Below are positions 12,436 to 26,046 of a stretch of DNA of 64,000 nucleotides, in pieces; positions within the stretch are counted from its first letter, which is position 1, and the number at the start of each line of letters is the position of its first letter. Source of the stretch: Whitmania pigra. Lineage: Eukaryota; Annelida; Clitellata; Hirudinida; Haemopidae. The notes under the pieces are model-generated. The model was not told the DNA's origin. It saw only the letters and a list, made by a program, of their open reading frames with translations, and searched no databases. The stretch is from contig JAJTWR010000458.1 of NCBI GenBank assembly GCA_021613335.1, forward strand, positions 1,509,001 to 1,573,000, written 5' to 3'. The translations under genes were made by a program, and so were the position numbers.

Positions 12436-13455
12436 ATGCCGAAATTATCTCTCGAATTTTTTCATGGGATTAGATCGCTATTAGGAATGGGAGGAATTTA
12501 TTTAGAGTGGCAACCAGTGCTTAACGGCGTCCCACAAGGATCGGTGCTTGGACCTGTGCTGTTCTGCATATATATAAATGATCTGGATTATGGCATAAGA
12601 TCTAAATTATCCAAGTTTGCTGACGACATCAAAGTAGCAAGAAGTGCCAGCAAGCAAGATGTGGATATACTTCAGGAAGATCTTAACAAGTTATTAAAAT
12701 GGGCAGAAGATTGGCAGATGCTTTTCAACGTAGGCAAATGCTTCATTATATGGGATGCAGAAACACGAAAGTTGAATATGTATTTGGAGGAAGCATTCTG
12801 AAGCAGTCTAATCGTGAAAGAGATCTGGGGTAACAATGCAGAACAATGAAAAAGCATCTCTACAGAGCATGGAAGTTGTTAAAAAAACAGAGTACTTGGA
12901 ATGATAAAGAAAACAGTAGTGAGTGGGGACAAGGATGTAATACTGAGATTGTATAAGGCATTAGTAAGGCCACATCTTGAGTACTGTGTGCAAGTGTGGA
13001 ACCCTCATTTGAGAAAAGATGTGGAAGTGGAAAGAGTATCAAAAAGAGCAACCAGGATGATAGAAGATTTTGGAAAGCTGAGTTACGAGGAACGATTAAG
13101 TAGATGTAAATTAAAGACTCTGGAAAGAGAAGAAATTCAAAAAAGGCATTCAAAATTTTGTTGGAAGGCCTTTTCCCTGAACAGTTTTACGAAGCCACAA
13201 AAAGTGCTACTACTAGAGGGCACAAGTAAATTATATGGGAAGGCTTTGGGAAACTTAAAAAATAATTATTTCAGCGCAAGGGTGGTGTTCTTATGGAATA
13301 AACTAGATAAGGAAACCATCCATGCGGACACAGTAGATAAATTTAAAATTTACTTAAGTAAGTTCAGTTATTAGGACTACAAAAAAGTGGTTATTATACA
13401 GATCCAGGTCTTCTTAACCACTATAAATAATTGTTATGTTATGTTATGTTATTTC
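12436..13455 (+). mobile_element. 5'-truncated non-LTR retrotransposon (CR1/Jockey-like LINE), decayed
   Basis: Two plus-strand ORFs in different frames (12436-12801 and 12901-13374) carry reverse-transcriptase hallmarks: NGVPQGSVLGPVLF, IYINDLD and a FADD catalytic motif in the first, and ALVRPHLEYCVQVWNPHLRK with a conserved C-terminal region ending LSKFSY in the second. The frame is lost between about 12770 and 12900. The 5' part of the ORF, including any endonuclease, is missing. The 3' end is a short (GTTAT)n tail at 13432-13452, as is common for LINEs that end in microsatellite tails. It lies opposite to the ADAM gene, at its 5' side. Confidence 0.85.
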
Positions 13456-13904
13456 AGTCTCTCATCAGACATATTTATAACTTCAATAAAGTTCATTCTA
13501 GAATATGAGTTCAGAAACTCATGCGAAACTTTTGGTTTATATGATATTTATTAATAATCATCATAACAAGTAATCAATAACTAAATGATTCCTAAATGAG
13601 GAAACATAAATTATCCTAAGCAAATAAATTCAATTTATATTATTAAAAGATCACTGGACATTAAATGAACACGATCCAACGACAAAAAATCATTAATGTA
13701 ATGTGCTTTACAAAATAAAGAACTAGTTTATTTGAAAAACATTGGAAGAGAGGCCTTTGAACTACGTGGAATGAGCGGGAGGCCCCCTATGCCTGGAATG
13801 TAAATTAATTCAGTAATTTAATAATTGTTAATTAAAAATCCAGAAACGTGCACGAAATCAAAGTGTCAAAGCGACTGAAAACAATGGTTCTGATTCTGTG
13901 AAAA

Positions 13905-14560
13905 ACTTTGGAGGTTATTGGCAGGGCCGTTGCCCTCCCTCCTTCTCCCCCTCCCCTTCTGATTTTAGACTACACGAAAAAAGTCATATCTAATATTTCA
14001 CGGTTTCGTCCCCCTTTGGAAAAAGCTGAAATGAATCTATGGTTATTAGTGCCTACATTGGGATTGCCCGTCCACCAACCCTCCAATTAAATTTTAAATT
14101 TGGAGTAGACTTTCGAATGTTCAGGACCAAAATGATCAGGGATTTAATTAAACCCTCCGAAAAAATCTTCAGGATATTCCTTTTCAATGCAACCAAATTA
14201 CGAAATCCATGGTCTCGACGCCAGAACCTATGATTTCCCATTGACCAATTTATTATAGATACTGTACATTTGAATTCGAATTAGGTCTATCGATATTCGG
14301 ATATTACACCAAAAAGGTATAGTTAAAGCAAGCGGATAAAACGTTATTCTTTAAACCCTCTTGTACAAAATTGTTAAGTTATTTCATGAGTAACAAGACA
14401 CATTTCTAGCGCACTTCATTATACGTAAAAATTGGGAAAAGTCCTGCTTGAGAATGTGCAAGCAGGATGCCATTTCATTTTTTTCCAGGGGGGAAAACAA
14501 GAGAAGACCTATTTTTAGCGTCTAGTTAAAGTCAGGCCGTTGCCCCTACCCTAAATGACG
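13905..14560. repeat. Two inverted copies of a degenerate dispersed repeat
   Basis: The minus strand of about 14040-13905 and the plus strand of about 14470-14560 share a TTCATTT / TTCCA / G-run start, then a GACYT-T block, TAGTC or TAGTT, AAA-TCAG and a GGCCGTTGCCC-like end. A third copy lies at about 54065-54205. No coding capacity is visible. It is probably an old transposon or SINE-like family; class unknown. Confidence 0.5.
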
Positions 14561-14938
14561 TCCCGCTATGCAAGAATTACAAAGACCATGAGCTTTTGGA
14601 TTTTTTTTATAATAATAGAATTATTAAAATACCTACAGGTGTTGCCTAAATAACTTTTTTAAACGACGAAAAGTTCTTATTATTAAAGCTTATTTATTTG
14701 ATTAAAGTCCGTTGCGTAACTAAGAAGATTTGGACTTTATTATTAAGGATACAGAAACAAAATTTTTATACTTGGCTTGAGAGTACGACCCCTCTTTACT
14801 TTGCGTTTGGTGTACGGAATCCCGAAACATAACGTTATTATTGAAACCCTAAAAATGTTGGTATATGATTACATTAATTAAAGAATGTTTATTTATTATT
14901 TGTGAAAAATTAAAAACGAAAACAGTTCATTTACTCAC

Positions 14939-14973
14939 GCCATTATGAGAAGTATTACTCCAGTTGCTACCAT
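14939..14973 (-). CDS. Candidate signal-peptide exon upstream of the ADAM gene
   Basis: On the minus strand an ATG at 14973 opens a short hydrophobic stretch (MVATGVILLIMA) that runs into a strong donor, GTGAGT, at 14938. It has the look of a first coding exon with a signal peptide, and the ADAM gene in the same orientation lacks one. The phase (two bases left over) does not fit the first resolved ADAM exon at 11867, which needs one, so at least one more exon would be needed. This is a suggestion only. Confidence 0.2.
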
Positions 14974-15020
14974 ATAGATCGCTATATAAAATATTATTTT
15001 ATTTAAAATGTAGGATGTAT

Positions 15021-15206
15021 TTAAAAGACTTTGCTGGAAGGCATGTGCCCTGATATTATGTCAATCAAAATCTGACCTTCTTTCTCATGGTAATTCTTCT
15101 TTGGCACAAAATCAACCACCACGATTTGTCTGACCTCTGCGCTGGTAGATATTCTTTGTACAACTTTGCTGATACCGTTAGTATTCACAGCCGTACTATT
15201 CTCCAT
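15021..15206 (-). CDS. Small ORF of unknown function (61 codons)
   Basis: ATG at 15206, stop at 15021, followed on the same strand by AATAAA at 15003-14998. The product is hydrophilic in its N-terminal half and I recognise no family. There are no obvious splice signals. It could be a last or only exon of a short gene, a decayed transposon piece, or chance. It lies in the divergent interval between the ADAM gene and the zinc-finger gene. Confidence 0.2.
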   Translation of the reverse strand: MENSTAVNTNGISKVVQRISTSAEVRQIVVVDFVPKKNYHEKEGQILIDIISGHMPSSKVF

Positions 15207-16430
15207 ATGTTTTGACTCCAGATATGAAAGCTTAATGTGCTTAAAAGCTCGGTATTTATAATCAACGGACTGACAAAATTAGGAAAACTATGACGTTAAA
15301 TAAACATGTTTTATAATGTGGATCAATTTAGCAACGCGTTATTTGCGGATATAGTGTTTGAGTAATGCTGTATGTATAGGTACTACATTTGAGACTTCTG
15401 GAATTTGGATGAGTTGTAAGAGACTATTGGAGAGAAACCAGAGGCGATTTAGTGTATTAAATTAACGGCAAGAGACAAAATGATCTCGATTGTTACGTGA
15501 AACACGTTGGTTTTAACTTTTCTTGTTAATCGGAAGTAATTTTTGAAACATAGAACAAAACCCACAACTGATGATGTTCAAGTAATGGCAAACGGTTTAA
15601 AAGCGAGTTCTACTCATTCAGTGCCCGCCTCTTGATTTATTTATAGTTCTTTTTGTTTAACCACTAACAACATTACGATATCAGATGTTTACGAATTTTC
15701 CTAAGATTTATGTAATCGTATTACATTTGTTGCAGCCGGGGCTGCCAGTGAGATTTTAAAAAAAAAGCCAAGATCACCCGACCAAAAACTCCAAGAAAAG
15801 CCCAGATCATAATAAACCAGCTTTTATTGTCAATTGTTATCATTTTTTAATTACTGATCATGTTATTATACAAAGCCATAGGTTCCCAATTAAATAAAGA
15901 TCAGATTATTAATGAAACAAGTCAAACATAATTTCATTTTAACACAAAAATTCCACAGAGTCAGTATTGGAAACTACATCATCACAATTAGCAAAATTAA
16001 TTTGAGTCTTGGATGTTATATATTCTATTGTCATATCTCTGCCAACAGCGTCACATCACCAACCAAACTCTTGCCAGGAATGAACGTGGTAAAACATCCA
16101 TCTCTTGTTTGGCTAACAAGCGAGATAGCACTGTACCAAATAATCCCAAACAATGAGTTCCTAAGAGTGATACAAATGTGAATATTATGAAAAACGTTAA
16201 GGATTAATAAAAAAATTATAATTTGATTAATAACTATTTTACTACTTTTTGTTTCCAAAGCTGAATATATGTCTTTACTGCTATTCTTTCTAAATCAAAT
16301 GTTGTTTTGGCCGCAAGTGCTTCCGATTTTGACGCGATTGGCCGTCCAGCCACTCCAAGATGACTTGACAATAGAATAATTAATGATGATTTTTTAATTT
16401 TTTATATAATATAACAACTACGTTGTGGCG
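15207..16430. other. Intergenic interval between divergent genes; nothing certain
   Basis: This AT-rich stretch separates the minus-strand genes on the left from the zinc-finger gene. GCCGGGGCTGCCAGTG at about 15736 resembles the start of a transposon terminal repeat, but I see no partner. No RNA gene or convincing promoter element is visible. Confidence 0.4.
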
Positions 16431-19400
16431 ATGTTTGTGTCTAATATTGCAACTATGACCAGCGATCAACATATTTGTTTGACTTGCAACCAAACAATCC
16501 AGGGACTTGAAAAATATGTTCAACACAAGCAGAATGCATGTGGATTGAATACAGTTAAAAACAATATATTTGATGTAAACGATGACAACGTGTTTTGCAA
16601 TAAAAGTATTTTGGCCGTCAGCTCAGTTAAGTTTGAGTTAGCAGGTGGATTAATTCATGACATAAAGAAGCCATCTCCAATCGATTCATGCAAGAATGTT
16701 TTAGATAACGAAATCCAAAAAGAATTAGCTAAAGTAAATTTGAGTACTTTTTTAAAACTTGTTAAACAAAAAGATCATCCAGAGAATGGGGAGGACGTCG
16801 TTATCGATGATCAAGGTTTTGTAACAGGAGACATTAATGACAAAATAAGTCTTAAAAGTATTCTAGAACGTTTCAGAGCTCTAAATGTGTCTGCTATGTT
16901 CTCTGAAAAAGATTCAAATGCAAATAATACCTCATTAAAGAGGAAGAAAAGAAAACAATCTAGCAGATTGTCTAATGATGTAACGGATGAGACCAATTTT
17001 AATCATGTTTTTGCTTTGGAGAGCTTGAAGCAAGAGAATTTAAAAAAAGATGTAACTCCAAAAGGCAGCATCAGTATTTCTCCACCTCCTCCAATCCAGA
17101 GGCAAATAGTGACTAGACTTTCCGCTGGAATCAGAAAACCTTCGACTCGTTATTTTTTTGAAGAAGCAAAAATTCTGCAACCGGAGAAATCTCGTCAAGC
17201 TGGAAGGAACATGCCTTCCCAGAATGTTGTTACAGAAGATGCTAAATTTAAAGATGGTTATTCGTGCGGACTCGAGCATTTATTTGATAAAGAAGTCTGC
17301 AACAATGCAGATCCTATTGATCAATCGAATGGTGATGATGGAGTTAAGGATGTTTCATTGGAGCTGAAAGGCTTCATGCCACACATATCAGGTTTTCAAT
17401 GTAAATATTGCAAATGTGTTGCAAAAACTGGCACAGAAGTTGAAGAACATGTTGCCATAGATCTTGAATCCAGTGACAAAGTTAGTAAATTCTTGAGCAA
17501 ATTTTGGTATCTTTGCAAAAGGGATGATTCCGAGTTAGGTCTGCATGATGGCAAATTAGAAGGTCCCACTGATCAGTCAAATATAAACAAACCAATGGAT
17601 GTTATCAAAAAGTCATAATTTTATTTTAAGTGAAAAATGTTGTTCCCGATTCTGATTGATCAGAGCTATGGGCTGGAATTGGTTTTCTTGATTTTAAATT
17701 AGTTTTCTTTTGAAAAACTAAGTCCTGCTTGTTAAAAAATGCCTTTCAAAGACACTTGTCAACACTTGATCCTGTTGTGCCTATTATGCTGATGGGATGG
17801 TTGCTCGAGTTAATTTCCTTTTTTAGAAACATTTGCTATTCTAATAATTTTTAGCAAGTCTGCAGCTTTCTTGTAAAATTATGATTGCCACTGCGATTTC
17901 ACAACATGCTGACATTGTTTACAAGAGGAAAGCTTTCAGATTCACTTGTTTCCATTTCAGTAAATGAGGAATTTTGTCACTTGTTTTCAAATTAATATTT
18001 CTAATATCAGTTTTATCCTGGTTAATGGCAATAACAGTTATTATTGTTAATTTGATTACTAATGCACGTTGAAAGTTGGACAGTTAAATCTCATCATATA
18101 TCATCTTCTAACTATTATTTTCTATAATTGTCTCAAAAAGAAAAACAAGTACTTTGAATTTATTAAAATAAAAGAGGTGATTAACTTAAATTTATTGGTA
18201 TTTAATAAGAAAAACCCTTTGTAGTTATTTCGGCCATGATGTTGAAATGTTTTTCATAAATTGCATTTTAACAAAATAATAATGCCAATTAGTCATTAAG
18301 TGTGCTGGGTAAGGGACTAATTTCACAACAAACCTTTTATGGCTGCTGCATTTGATTTTTTCTTACTTTAATAGCACACATTTGTATTTTAAACATCATT
18401 TAATAATACTGTTTACATTCAAATGTAGTTTATAAAAATACATCAAATATGACATATGAACCCATCCAGGTTGGGAACCTAAAAGGTTCGATTGCCTGTG
18501 TTAAATGTGGCTTGTCTTGTGTTTCTAACCAAGATACAATCGAATGCACATCCTCCCACTTAAAAGAGACATGTTCGGACAAAATTTCTTCCTCCACTGA
18601 AACATCAGGCAATCTTGGAGAAAAGGAGTTTTTGGTGGATTGTGTTGTTTGCAGAACCAACATTTATTCAGTTTCACAACTACTCGATCATCTCAAATCT
18701 CCTTGTTTAGCAAAATTTAAAACAAAAGGCCTAGACAATGAATTTACTCGTGAAAGGTCCACGACCGGTGATTTAGCCGAGGAGAATTTCAAAACCCCTG
18801 ACGATGATCGGAGTTCGAATGGCCTTTCCGTGTCCTCATTCAAGAGAAAAAGAGGGAGACCTCCAAAGCTAGTGACAAAAAAGTCGAGCATAATAAAATT
18901 TCCGGGTTCACCCGACATCAATTCCAAGGTATCAAGTTTGAATGCAGTTGATAAAGATGATGAAACTTCAGCATCCGAGCAAAAGAAGGAACAAAGATGT
19001 TCGAACGACCGGAGCGAAGGCGATGATCATGAAGGTGTCAACACTGAAGTGGTTGTCTTAAAGCAGGACAATGAATCAAATGATGAGGTCAGAATTTTTC
19101 TTTTATTTTGAACAATTATAAATGCTATTCTTGTGTTGAGTCGTATACTATTTATAGAAAAATTAAAGGCCTTACAGAATGAGCTGATTAATTATGTTTT
19201 AGTCGATTAGGGTTCAGGAAGAAAGCAAGTTCTGGTGCAAAATATGTGGCCTCGGATTCTCTTCTCGAGAAAAACTCGACTCGCACGAGACGGCCCGGAC
19301 GCACCTGAGGAAAGTGGACGAAATGAAATCCGGCGACGGTAAGAATTACAAGTGTCAGAGATGTGGACGGCTATTTTATGCCTTGAACTCCCTTCACTTC

Positions 19401-21270
19401 CACGAACTCAACCACATGTTAGCTGAAACCAGGCAGCCAAGCCTAAAAAAAACAAATAGAGTCAAGAATGAAAAGCAAGAATCAGAATTTGCTGATGCCA
19501 AGTGCATGGCTTTGTACCAGCAGCTGATATCAGAGAATGGAAGCAGCAGTGGAAAAGTGTCCTGTCCAGAATGTGGGAAGAAAATTTCCAGGACCGGAAT
19601 CTTGAGTCATTTGAGGCAGCACACGGGGAGTCTTCCTTTTAAATGCAGTTTCTGCATGAAGCAGTTTGCCGACATTGCCGTGATGCGAAGACATCTGAAG
19701 GTCCATCTCGGCATCATGTACTACAGGTGTGTTGCACTCGTACTGGATAATAATAATCAGATAATATTGATTTTTGTCAGGACACTATTGTTTCTTCAAA
19801 GTTGCTACAATATTTTTACGTTTTCAGACAAAAGTTTTTCTATTTATTAGATGCCCTGTCTGCAAAAAGCAGTTTGGTAGAAAGTCGACCATGCAAGCAC
19901 ACGCCCTGAGGGAACACGGAGCAAGTGAAGTTGAAAAGCACGGAGTTCTTCCTCCCAGTCATCAGTGCTGTCAGTGTGGAAGACAGTTTATGCAGCTCAG
20001 CCAGCTAACGGCTCACATGAAGCTTCACGACAAGCAACTCAAATGTCCGCATCTCGGTTGCACCAGCCTCTTCCGATACAAGTCCGAACTGGCCGTCCAT
20101 CTCCAGACTCATTCCACCGAACGACGCTTCCTGTGCGACGAGTGCGGTTACAGCGGCAAATCGAGACATCAATTGAAACGCCATCAGAGGCTCCACGAGG
20201 GAGACAAAAGATACCAATGCAAGTCTTGCAGCTACAAGACAACTTTGGCAGCCAATCTTAGAAGACACGAAAGAGTACACACAGGCTCGAAGCCTTATAA
20301 GTGCCTCTACTGTGGATACACGTGCAACACCCAAGAGAACCTTCGAAAACACATTCTTAAGACTCGACGTCATGCAGGAAAGTTTGTATATCCTTGTCAA
20401 ATGTGCAGCTATGCCACAAATTCAGCTCAGGACTTCCAAAACCACCTGGAAACTGAGCATCAACGGGATAGGCAGACTCTCCCCTCCGTTCTGGTGGGCA
20501 TGTACCGACCGGACGACAAGAATAAGTTTGATCTTGAGTCCTCTCCAGCTGACAAAGATTCAAGTGCTCTGAATGGAACAGAGCAGGCTATTCTGGGTAG
20601 CTTGAAAAAGAGACTGTCTGGTTCTGCTGTTGTTCAAGGCACCGTGTGCAAGGGTGGTTCGAGAAATATAGCCTCCAGCAAGCTTCAGAACACCAATTCT
20701 AAATCTTCAAAGAATATTGTTTCTAAAGAGCCATCTAATCAAGATTTGCCAAATCTTAATGCAACAAAAACAATGCCTCAAAGTTTGTCTTTGCCAAACA
20801 CCCAAACAATTCAGTCGCTCCCCTCTCAGAACTCACTTCCTCTTTCACAGTTCCAACAATTAATCTTCCCCACATCACAGCCAAACTCTTTCCTCAATGC
20901 ATTGATCCAAATACAGGCATCAAACTTGACACAGAACAATTTCCAACTCCCCTTGTTGCCACTGAACTCCTTAGCATCTGCCAACCAACCAAGCCTCGCA
21001 CTTAGCCAACCAACTGACCAACCGCCGAACATAAAGTTCGCTCTTCAGCTTCCGAACAATTGTTCCCAGAATGTAATTGCTTCGAGCACTTTATCGGGCA
21101 TGATATCGGACCCGATGCGAGGTGCAAACGCGCTTCCCGAGCAACTGGTTTTGTTCCTCCAATCCACAAACAACAAGCAGTTACTGGGAAATAATGTACA
21201 AAGTGGGGTCAGTTTCATCTTTCCTGGAATTAACGAGAGGGAGAGCGACTTTGCCAAAACCGGGAGCTAA
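16431..21270 (+). CDS. Multi-C2H2 zinc-finger protein, probable transcription factor
   Basis: Proposed exons: 16431 to about 17560 (donor TTAG/GTCTGC near 17538 or GAAG/GTCCCA near 17562), 18429-19087, 19203-19726, 19851-21270 (stop). Phases fit. If the first intron is not used, the first exon ends at a stop at 17618 and could be a separate gene. N-terminal atypical CxxC fingers (HICLTCNQTIQGLEKYVQH, FQCKYCKC) are followed by CVKCG and CVVC fingers and an AT-hook-like KRGRPPK. Then come about four C2H2 fingers in 19203-19726 and seven in 19851 to about 20470 (CPVCKKQF, CQCGRQF, CPHLGC, CDECGYSG, CKSCSYKT, CLYCGYTC, CQMCSYAT). The last 270 residues are Gln/Ser/Asn/Leu-rich and finger-free, like an activation region. 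GTG at 16425 is in frame, but ATG 16431 is the likely start. I cannot name a definite orthologue. A nuclear DNA-binding role is inferred from the fingers. Confidence 0.82.
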
Positions 21271-21597
21271 CATAACAGAGATGCGAAGATGAATTTCAAT
21301 CTTTTCTTTCAGGAATTCAGATTTCTTAAGTGACAAAAAATTATTTACTACTAAAGATCATTTGTAACTATTTTTCATGAACTTGTCTTGCTTGTTTTTT
21401 CTCAGCTGGAAAGTTATCTTCATTATTTTAAATATTCCAAGCTTTTGACTTTGTGAGCAACAATATTTATTTCAAACGGTTTAAGAACATACATAGAAAC
21501 ACCAGTGTTTATGTTAGTAAATCGTGCCACAATTCAACATCTCGATGAAACGCTCGCTCGTGCTTTGAAACAAAACAGGTCAAAGGAATGCCAAATG
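21271..21597. other. Short convergent 3' intergenic region
   Basis: Only 327 bases separate the stop codons of the zinc-finger gene (plus) and PRMT7 (minus), so their 3' UTRs probably overlap or nearly meet. The plus-strand ORF at 21505-21687 is a shadow crossing the PRMT7 last exon. Confidence 0.7.
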
Positions 21598-24500
21598 TCA
21601 ATTGATGACATTAATGATGTAATCCAATATGCCAAAGTCAAAGGCAATCTCTGTAGATCTGATGTTAAAACTAGCTTTGAATTTTAGTCTGCAACCTTCG
21701 GCATCGACCGGTTCGAAGGAATTCGGGAAGAAGACGCCCTGCTTTGTCCGTGGGTCCCACTGGATCAGTTGATTTGGCAGGATCGGAGATATCGGTCCGT
21801 TGTTGATGGTCATGTCCCTCGCGTTCTCGTCGAAGTTATAGTTGACCCACATGACGATGCCATTACACTTTCCAGAGCTGCAAGCAATGGCACATGCATC
21901 ACATAAATTATCGAGCAACATTATAATAGGAAATCATATTCTAAAAATCCATATTCCATATCTTGCTAACCCATTGAAGTCTACGAAACCGACTCTTTCC
22001 TGCTGTCTGACAGAGTTGACGAAGCGGGCCATAAAGTTGACTTGAAGCAACTCGAACTCGGGAGTAAGGGCTTTCGCTGGATACTCCCACAGAGGATGGC
22101 TCTCTAGGCAGCTGTCAGCTAGCTGAGAAGAGTGGTAGACCATATCATCAAATGGTGTCAGGTCGAACCCTTGACAAAGTCCGACCGGTCTGCCCTTCAC
22201 CTGAAAAATTCGAGTCGAACATCCAATATTGCTGGAAACAGTTTATTATTAAAATGTTCAGAATTGCAGTCCATCTCACTACTGGAAGTTGCAAGAGTAA
22301 CAGTAGCATCATTCACCTTGTTCAAGTCCTTGAACTCCACAGCCACACCTTTAATGGTAGCCAGCTTAGGAAGAACTGTCGGGCTTTTGATCATCAGAGG
22401 GAGTTCTTGAAGCCCCGTCTGGGTCTTGCAGAGTTTGGCGAGTTCATCTTTGGCGTAAAGAAAGCGGACATCTTCCCAGGGCAACTTTGAGCTGCTGAGA
22501 AACGGCTCCCCGATTATGGTGTTGATCTGAAGAACGTATTAGAATGAGAGCAAGCAGAGTAAGAAAACGACTGTGTGCAGCACAAAAATTGGAATCTTGA
22601 CATTTACTTATATCATAAAATCGTAAAAAAGAGAAAATTAAAGTATTGTAACAACTATAATTATGTCAATTAATTGTTAATCCATTACTTCCAAAATAAA
22701 CATTCCAAGAAATTCTCAGATAGGGAATATTATGAAAAATTCTCAGGCAACTGATAATACAACTCCCCTCAAAAGTGAAACTGATTGTACCTCACCAAGA
22801 CTACCTCAGCTTAATTTTGATCAGATTGAAATTCTGAAATTTTGATTGAATATTGAAAATTATTACCAACCACTTCACCATCAAAATCTTCGAAGATGAG
22901 TTTGGAAAAGGGACAGTTGAAGACCTTCACCTTTCCATCCACATTGTTGGACTTAGCAAAATCTTTGGTGAAGCTGGAAGTTGACTGTGGCTGGACAGCA
23001 AACACCTAAAAGTTGACCAATCGATATTTAAAAATGCAAACACAAATAAATGCTGCTTCTTTTCATCAAACGTAAATACTTTGAATAAGATTTAACTTGA
23101 GGCCGAGAATGGATTAAGAACGAATCAGTAATGCAATTGTTAATGGAATAATCTAACACTAAAAAATCAAATAAAAATCAGGCAGGTCGCATGAATAAGT
23201 GCCGTTCAAGATTTCCACAACCGAGTTTGAAAAGGCTCTACAATTAACTCACCTTTTTAGCCCCAAGTTTGGCAGCCATTATAGGCAAGATGGAGTTATC
23301 ACTGAATGACAAGCAGATACTTTCACTATTTATAGCCTGAAAGTTAAACAAATTAGAATAAATGGAAACAAAAATAAATGACACCATCTCGACCGTAGCA
23401 ACCTTCTTGAGAGCCTTGACGTAAATTTGGTTGCGCTTGTGATCGTTCATCAGGGCCAATCGGGATCTACTGCAACCCAGATGGAGCCCGCAGCTGCAAT
23501 GCATTATTTCTTTCACCATTCGATCCAGCTGGTCCGCACTCGGGGTCGTCTTGCACAGATTGAACCAGAAAGAATATTCATCGTGGAGGGCGATGACGCC
23601 GAACGTTTCTTCCCTTTTGACGAAGATCTTGTCGACGGGGTAGTACACCGCTTGCATCCAGTGGTCTCTCCACTGGAAATGTCTTTTCATATTTGTATAT
23701 TGTTCATAAATTAAGAATTTATGCTAATTTTAACTCAATTACAATTTAATAAAACGATTATTCACAGTAACAATTGCACAATACCTTAAGCACTAGTTCA
23801 GTGTAATTGGAAGGTGAATATTGGGATTACCCACCTGTTTCCTGGTTCCCTGAGGATGTGCCCAGTAAGGAGCAGTGCTGAGTATGTAATCACCTTCTCT
23901 ATCCATGGTCAATTCCCACCACATGAAGACGCAATCCACCTCTCCGTCGTCGCGCGCAACGAACTGAACGTGTTTCGCGTCGCTGAACTTTAACTCTCCT
24001 GCATCTCCATTCAAATCGAACCTGAATTCGACGAGAATAATGGAACTTTTAATTTTTGAAAATAAACGTTCATTCCACAGTTGAAAATTATATTCTCAAC
24101 CAAAATAATAATCTATGGAAGGCTGTGGCCTACTAATTACATGTACATTTACATTATTGAGAAAGCTTTTCAGTTTGTATCAGTAACTACCTTAGAACAA
24201 TCTGAGGATCAGACATGGAAGTGAAACGTTCCAATCCCAAACTGTCCAGCTGGACGTCGTGGACGGAGGGCAGTCCCGGGCATTCGAGACAGCTCGGAGG
24301 TGGTCTCACGCACACGTTGCACCGGTCGTGGCGTTCCGGTATCGTGGCTCCGTGATCTTCGAGGCAAATGTCCCGGAAATTGTTCCAGCTCCTGAAGAAG
24401 GGGCAAGAAACCGGCTGCGCGATGATGACCGCGGACTGCGGGATGACGATGGAATCCTCCTCCAGCAGTTCTTCCAGGGCATGCTTGAATGTCTCGAGAG

Positions 24501-26046
24501 CTCCCTCCCCTATCAGTTCCGTGTCGAATACTTCTGCTACCAAGATGTTTACACGGCCGCCGATCTCTTCAGCTGGATGCGAATTTAATTTAATTCGTGC
24601 AAATTTAATTTAATTTATGCAAACGCAATTGATTCGAGCATTCACAATTAGAAGCTAGCTTTTTGGAAGCCTTTTAAAGATTCACACCTTTATCAATTGC
24701 CTCACAAATTCAAATCATGGAGTTCAGATTTTTATACAAATCTACTTTTACCCAAGCATTATTTCAATAAAACAAACTTATGCAGACAATTTGACAAAAC
24801 TAACTTTTAAAAAATTAAAGTCAGGCATAAAAAGATTTTTGTCAAAAGCCACCTGTCAATGAATGTGACACATTTTTGATGAGAGTGATTCTGTCTTTCA
24901 TGCCATTTGCTTCCAGCACCAATTCTGCACATTCTGCCACAGGAACAAAAGCCTGAAGTAAAAGAAACCTTTGAAAGTCAAAAATTCAATTGCATCTCAC
25001 GAGCTTCTCGTTAACATTAATTTGCAAGAGACCAGAACTCATCGGAGCGCTCGTGAAGCGAATTTACAAACTTCATCTCAAGTCACGTGCACTAACATTT
25101 ACTCGCTTGCCTAGAATTCTAATGTATGACAACGTGCACAAAGGAAGCCTACCTCACAAGCAACCACTCTGTCGGCTCCGTGCTTTACGGCCATCATGGA
25201 GAGCAAACCCGTCCCAGTTCCGATGTCAAGGACTTCTGCAGTCCTCCCAGAATTGTGCATTTCTCTTATTGCCCTCAGCAGGGCAATTTCGTACATTTCA
25301 TTCTGCAATAATTGAGACAGGTTGTTAAATGTGCTAATTCTGAACAAACAAGTTAGTTACTACAGCAGCTATTTATTAGGAATAAACACAAAAATGTATC
25401 ATTGCTATGGTTCAGGAAAGGTATCAGTATGAAGTGAGTAAAATGCAGTTCCATAACTTAATTGAAGAAGCTTCAAATACATTATATGATACTTCAACTC
25501 AACCAGTCATTTTCAAAAGCTTAAACTTTCTACTGCCAAATAATCTTAAGAAGTAATGTTTCACACGAAAATTGCATTAAACATAATAATATTTGTGTAA
25601 GGTTTGTGCTTGCATATACTTGTAAATTTCCAAACAACACAACTAACATTTCAATGTATTTAACTGCGCATTCTTAATATGCTAAAATGAATGAATGCCT
25701 ACAATAACTAAATATTGTGAATTAAGGAAAACCCAGCATCAGAAACACATTACTAATGTTCAAAAATTAAAATTCGACATATAAAAAACGGCGAATTTTA
25801 TTACCCTCTCCTTGTCATGCAGCATATCCCCATAGCCCGACCTGCTTAGAAAAAGAATGAGAATTTTTATTTTGAAGAATGGCTACTAAAATTGTCCATA
25901 TTCGTTCATGTTCAACCAGTCCATGGTCACAAGCGACAAAAACCTTCCTACCGTGCCACTTCTTGGTGGTAGTCGTATTCTTCGCCTTGTTTAACCCATT
26001 CCGTTTGACAAGTTGTAAAATTTGCCCTAGCAACAAAAGTAGTCAT
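21598..26046 (-). CDS. PRMT7: Protein arginine N-methyltransferase 7
   Basis: Complete gene. Exons (minus): 26046-25952, 25841-25805, 25302-25153, 24952-24853, 24572-24191, 24021-23835, 23672-23403, 23336-23253, 23005-22871, 22526-22317, 22200-21971, 21877-21598. They join in phase to 2160 nt, 719 residues (human PRMT7 is about 690). Start ATG 26046 gives [18 protein letters not shown], matching the usual PRMT7 N-terminus. First catalytic half: [14 protein letters not shown] motif [14 protein letters not shown], and the double-E loop [15 protein letters not shown] with both Glu present; FMWWELTMD and APYWAH follow. Second, degenerate half: [43 protein letters not shown] and [10 protein letters not shown]. 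Known role: monomethylation of arginines on histones and splicing proteins with S-adenosylmethionine as donor. All introns are GT-AG. It is convergent with the zinc-finger gene. Confidence 0.95.

Noticed and set aside
20005..20563. Minus-strand ORFs across the zinc-finger exon
   Set aside because: Antisense shadows of the C2H2 array.
24259..24613. Plus-strand ORFs over 24.2-24.6 kb
   Set aside because: Antisense shadows of the 382-bp PRMT7 exon 24572-24191.
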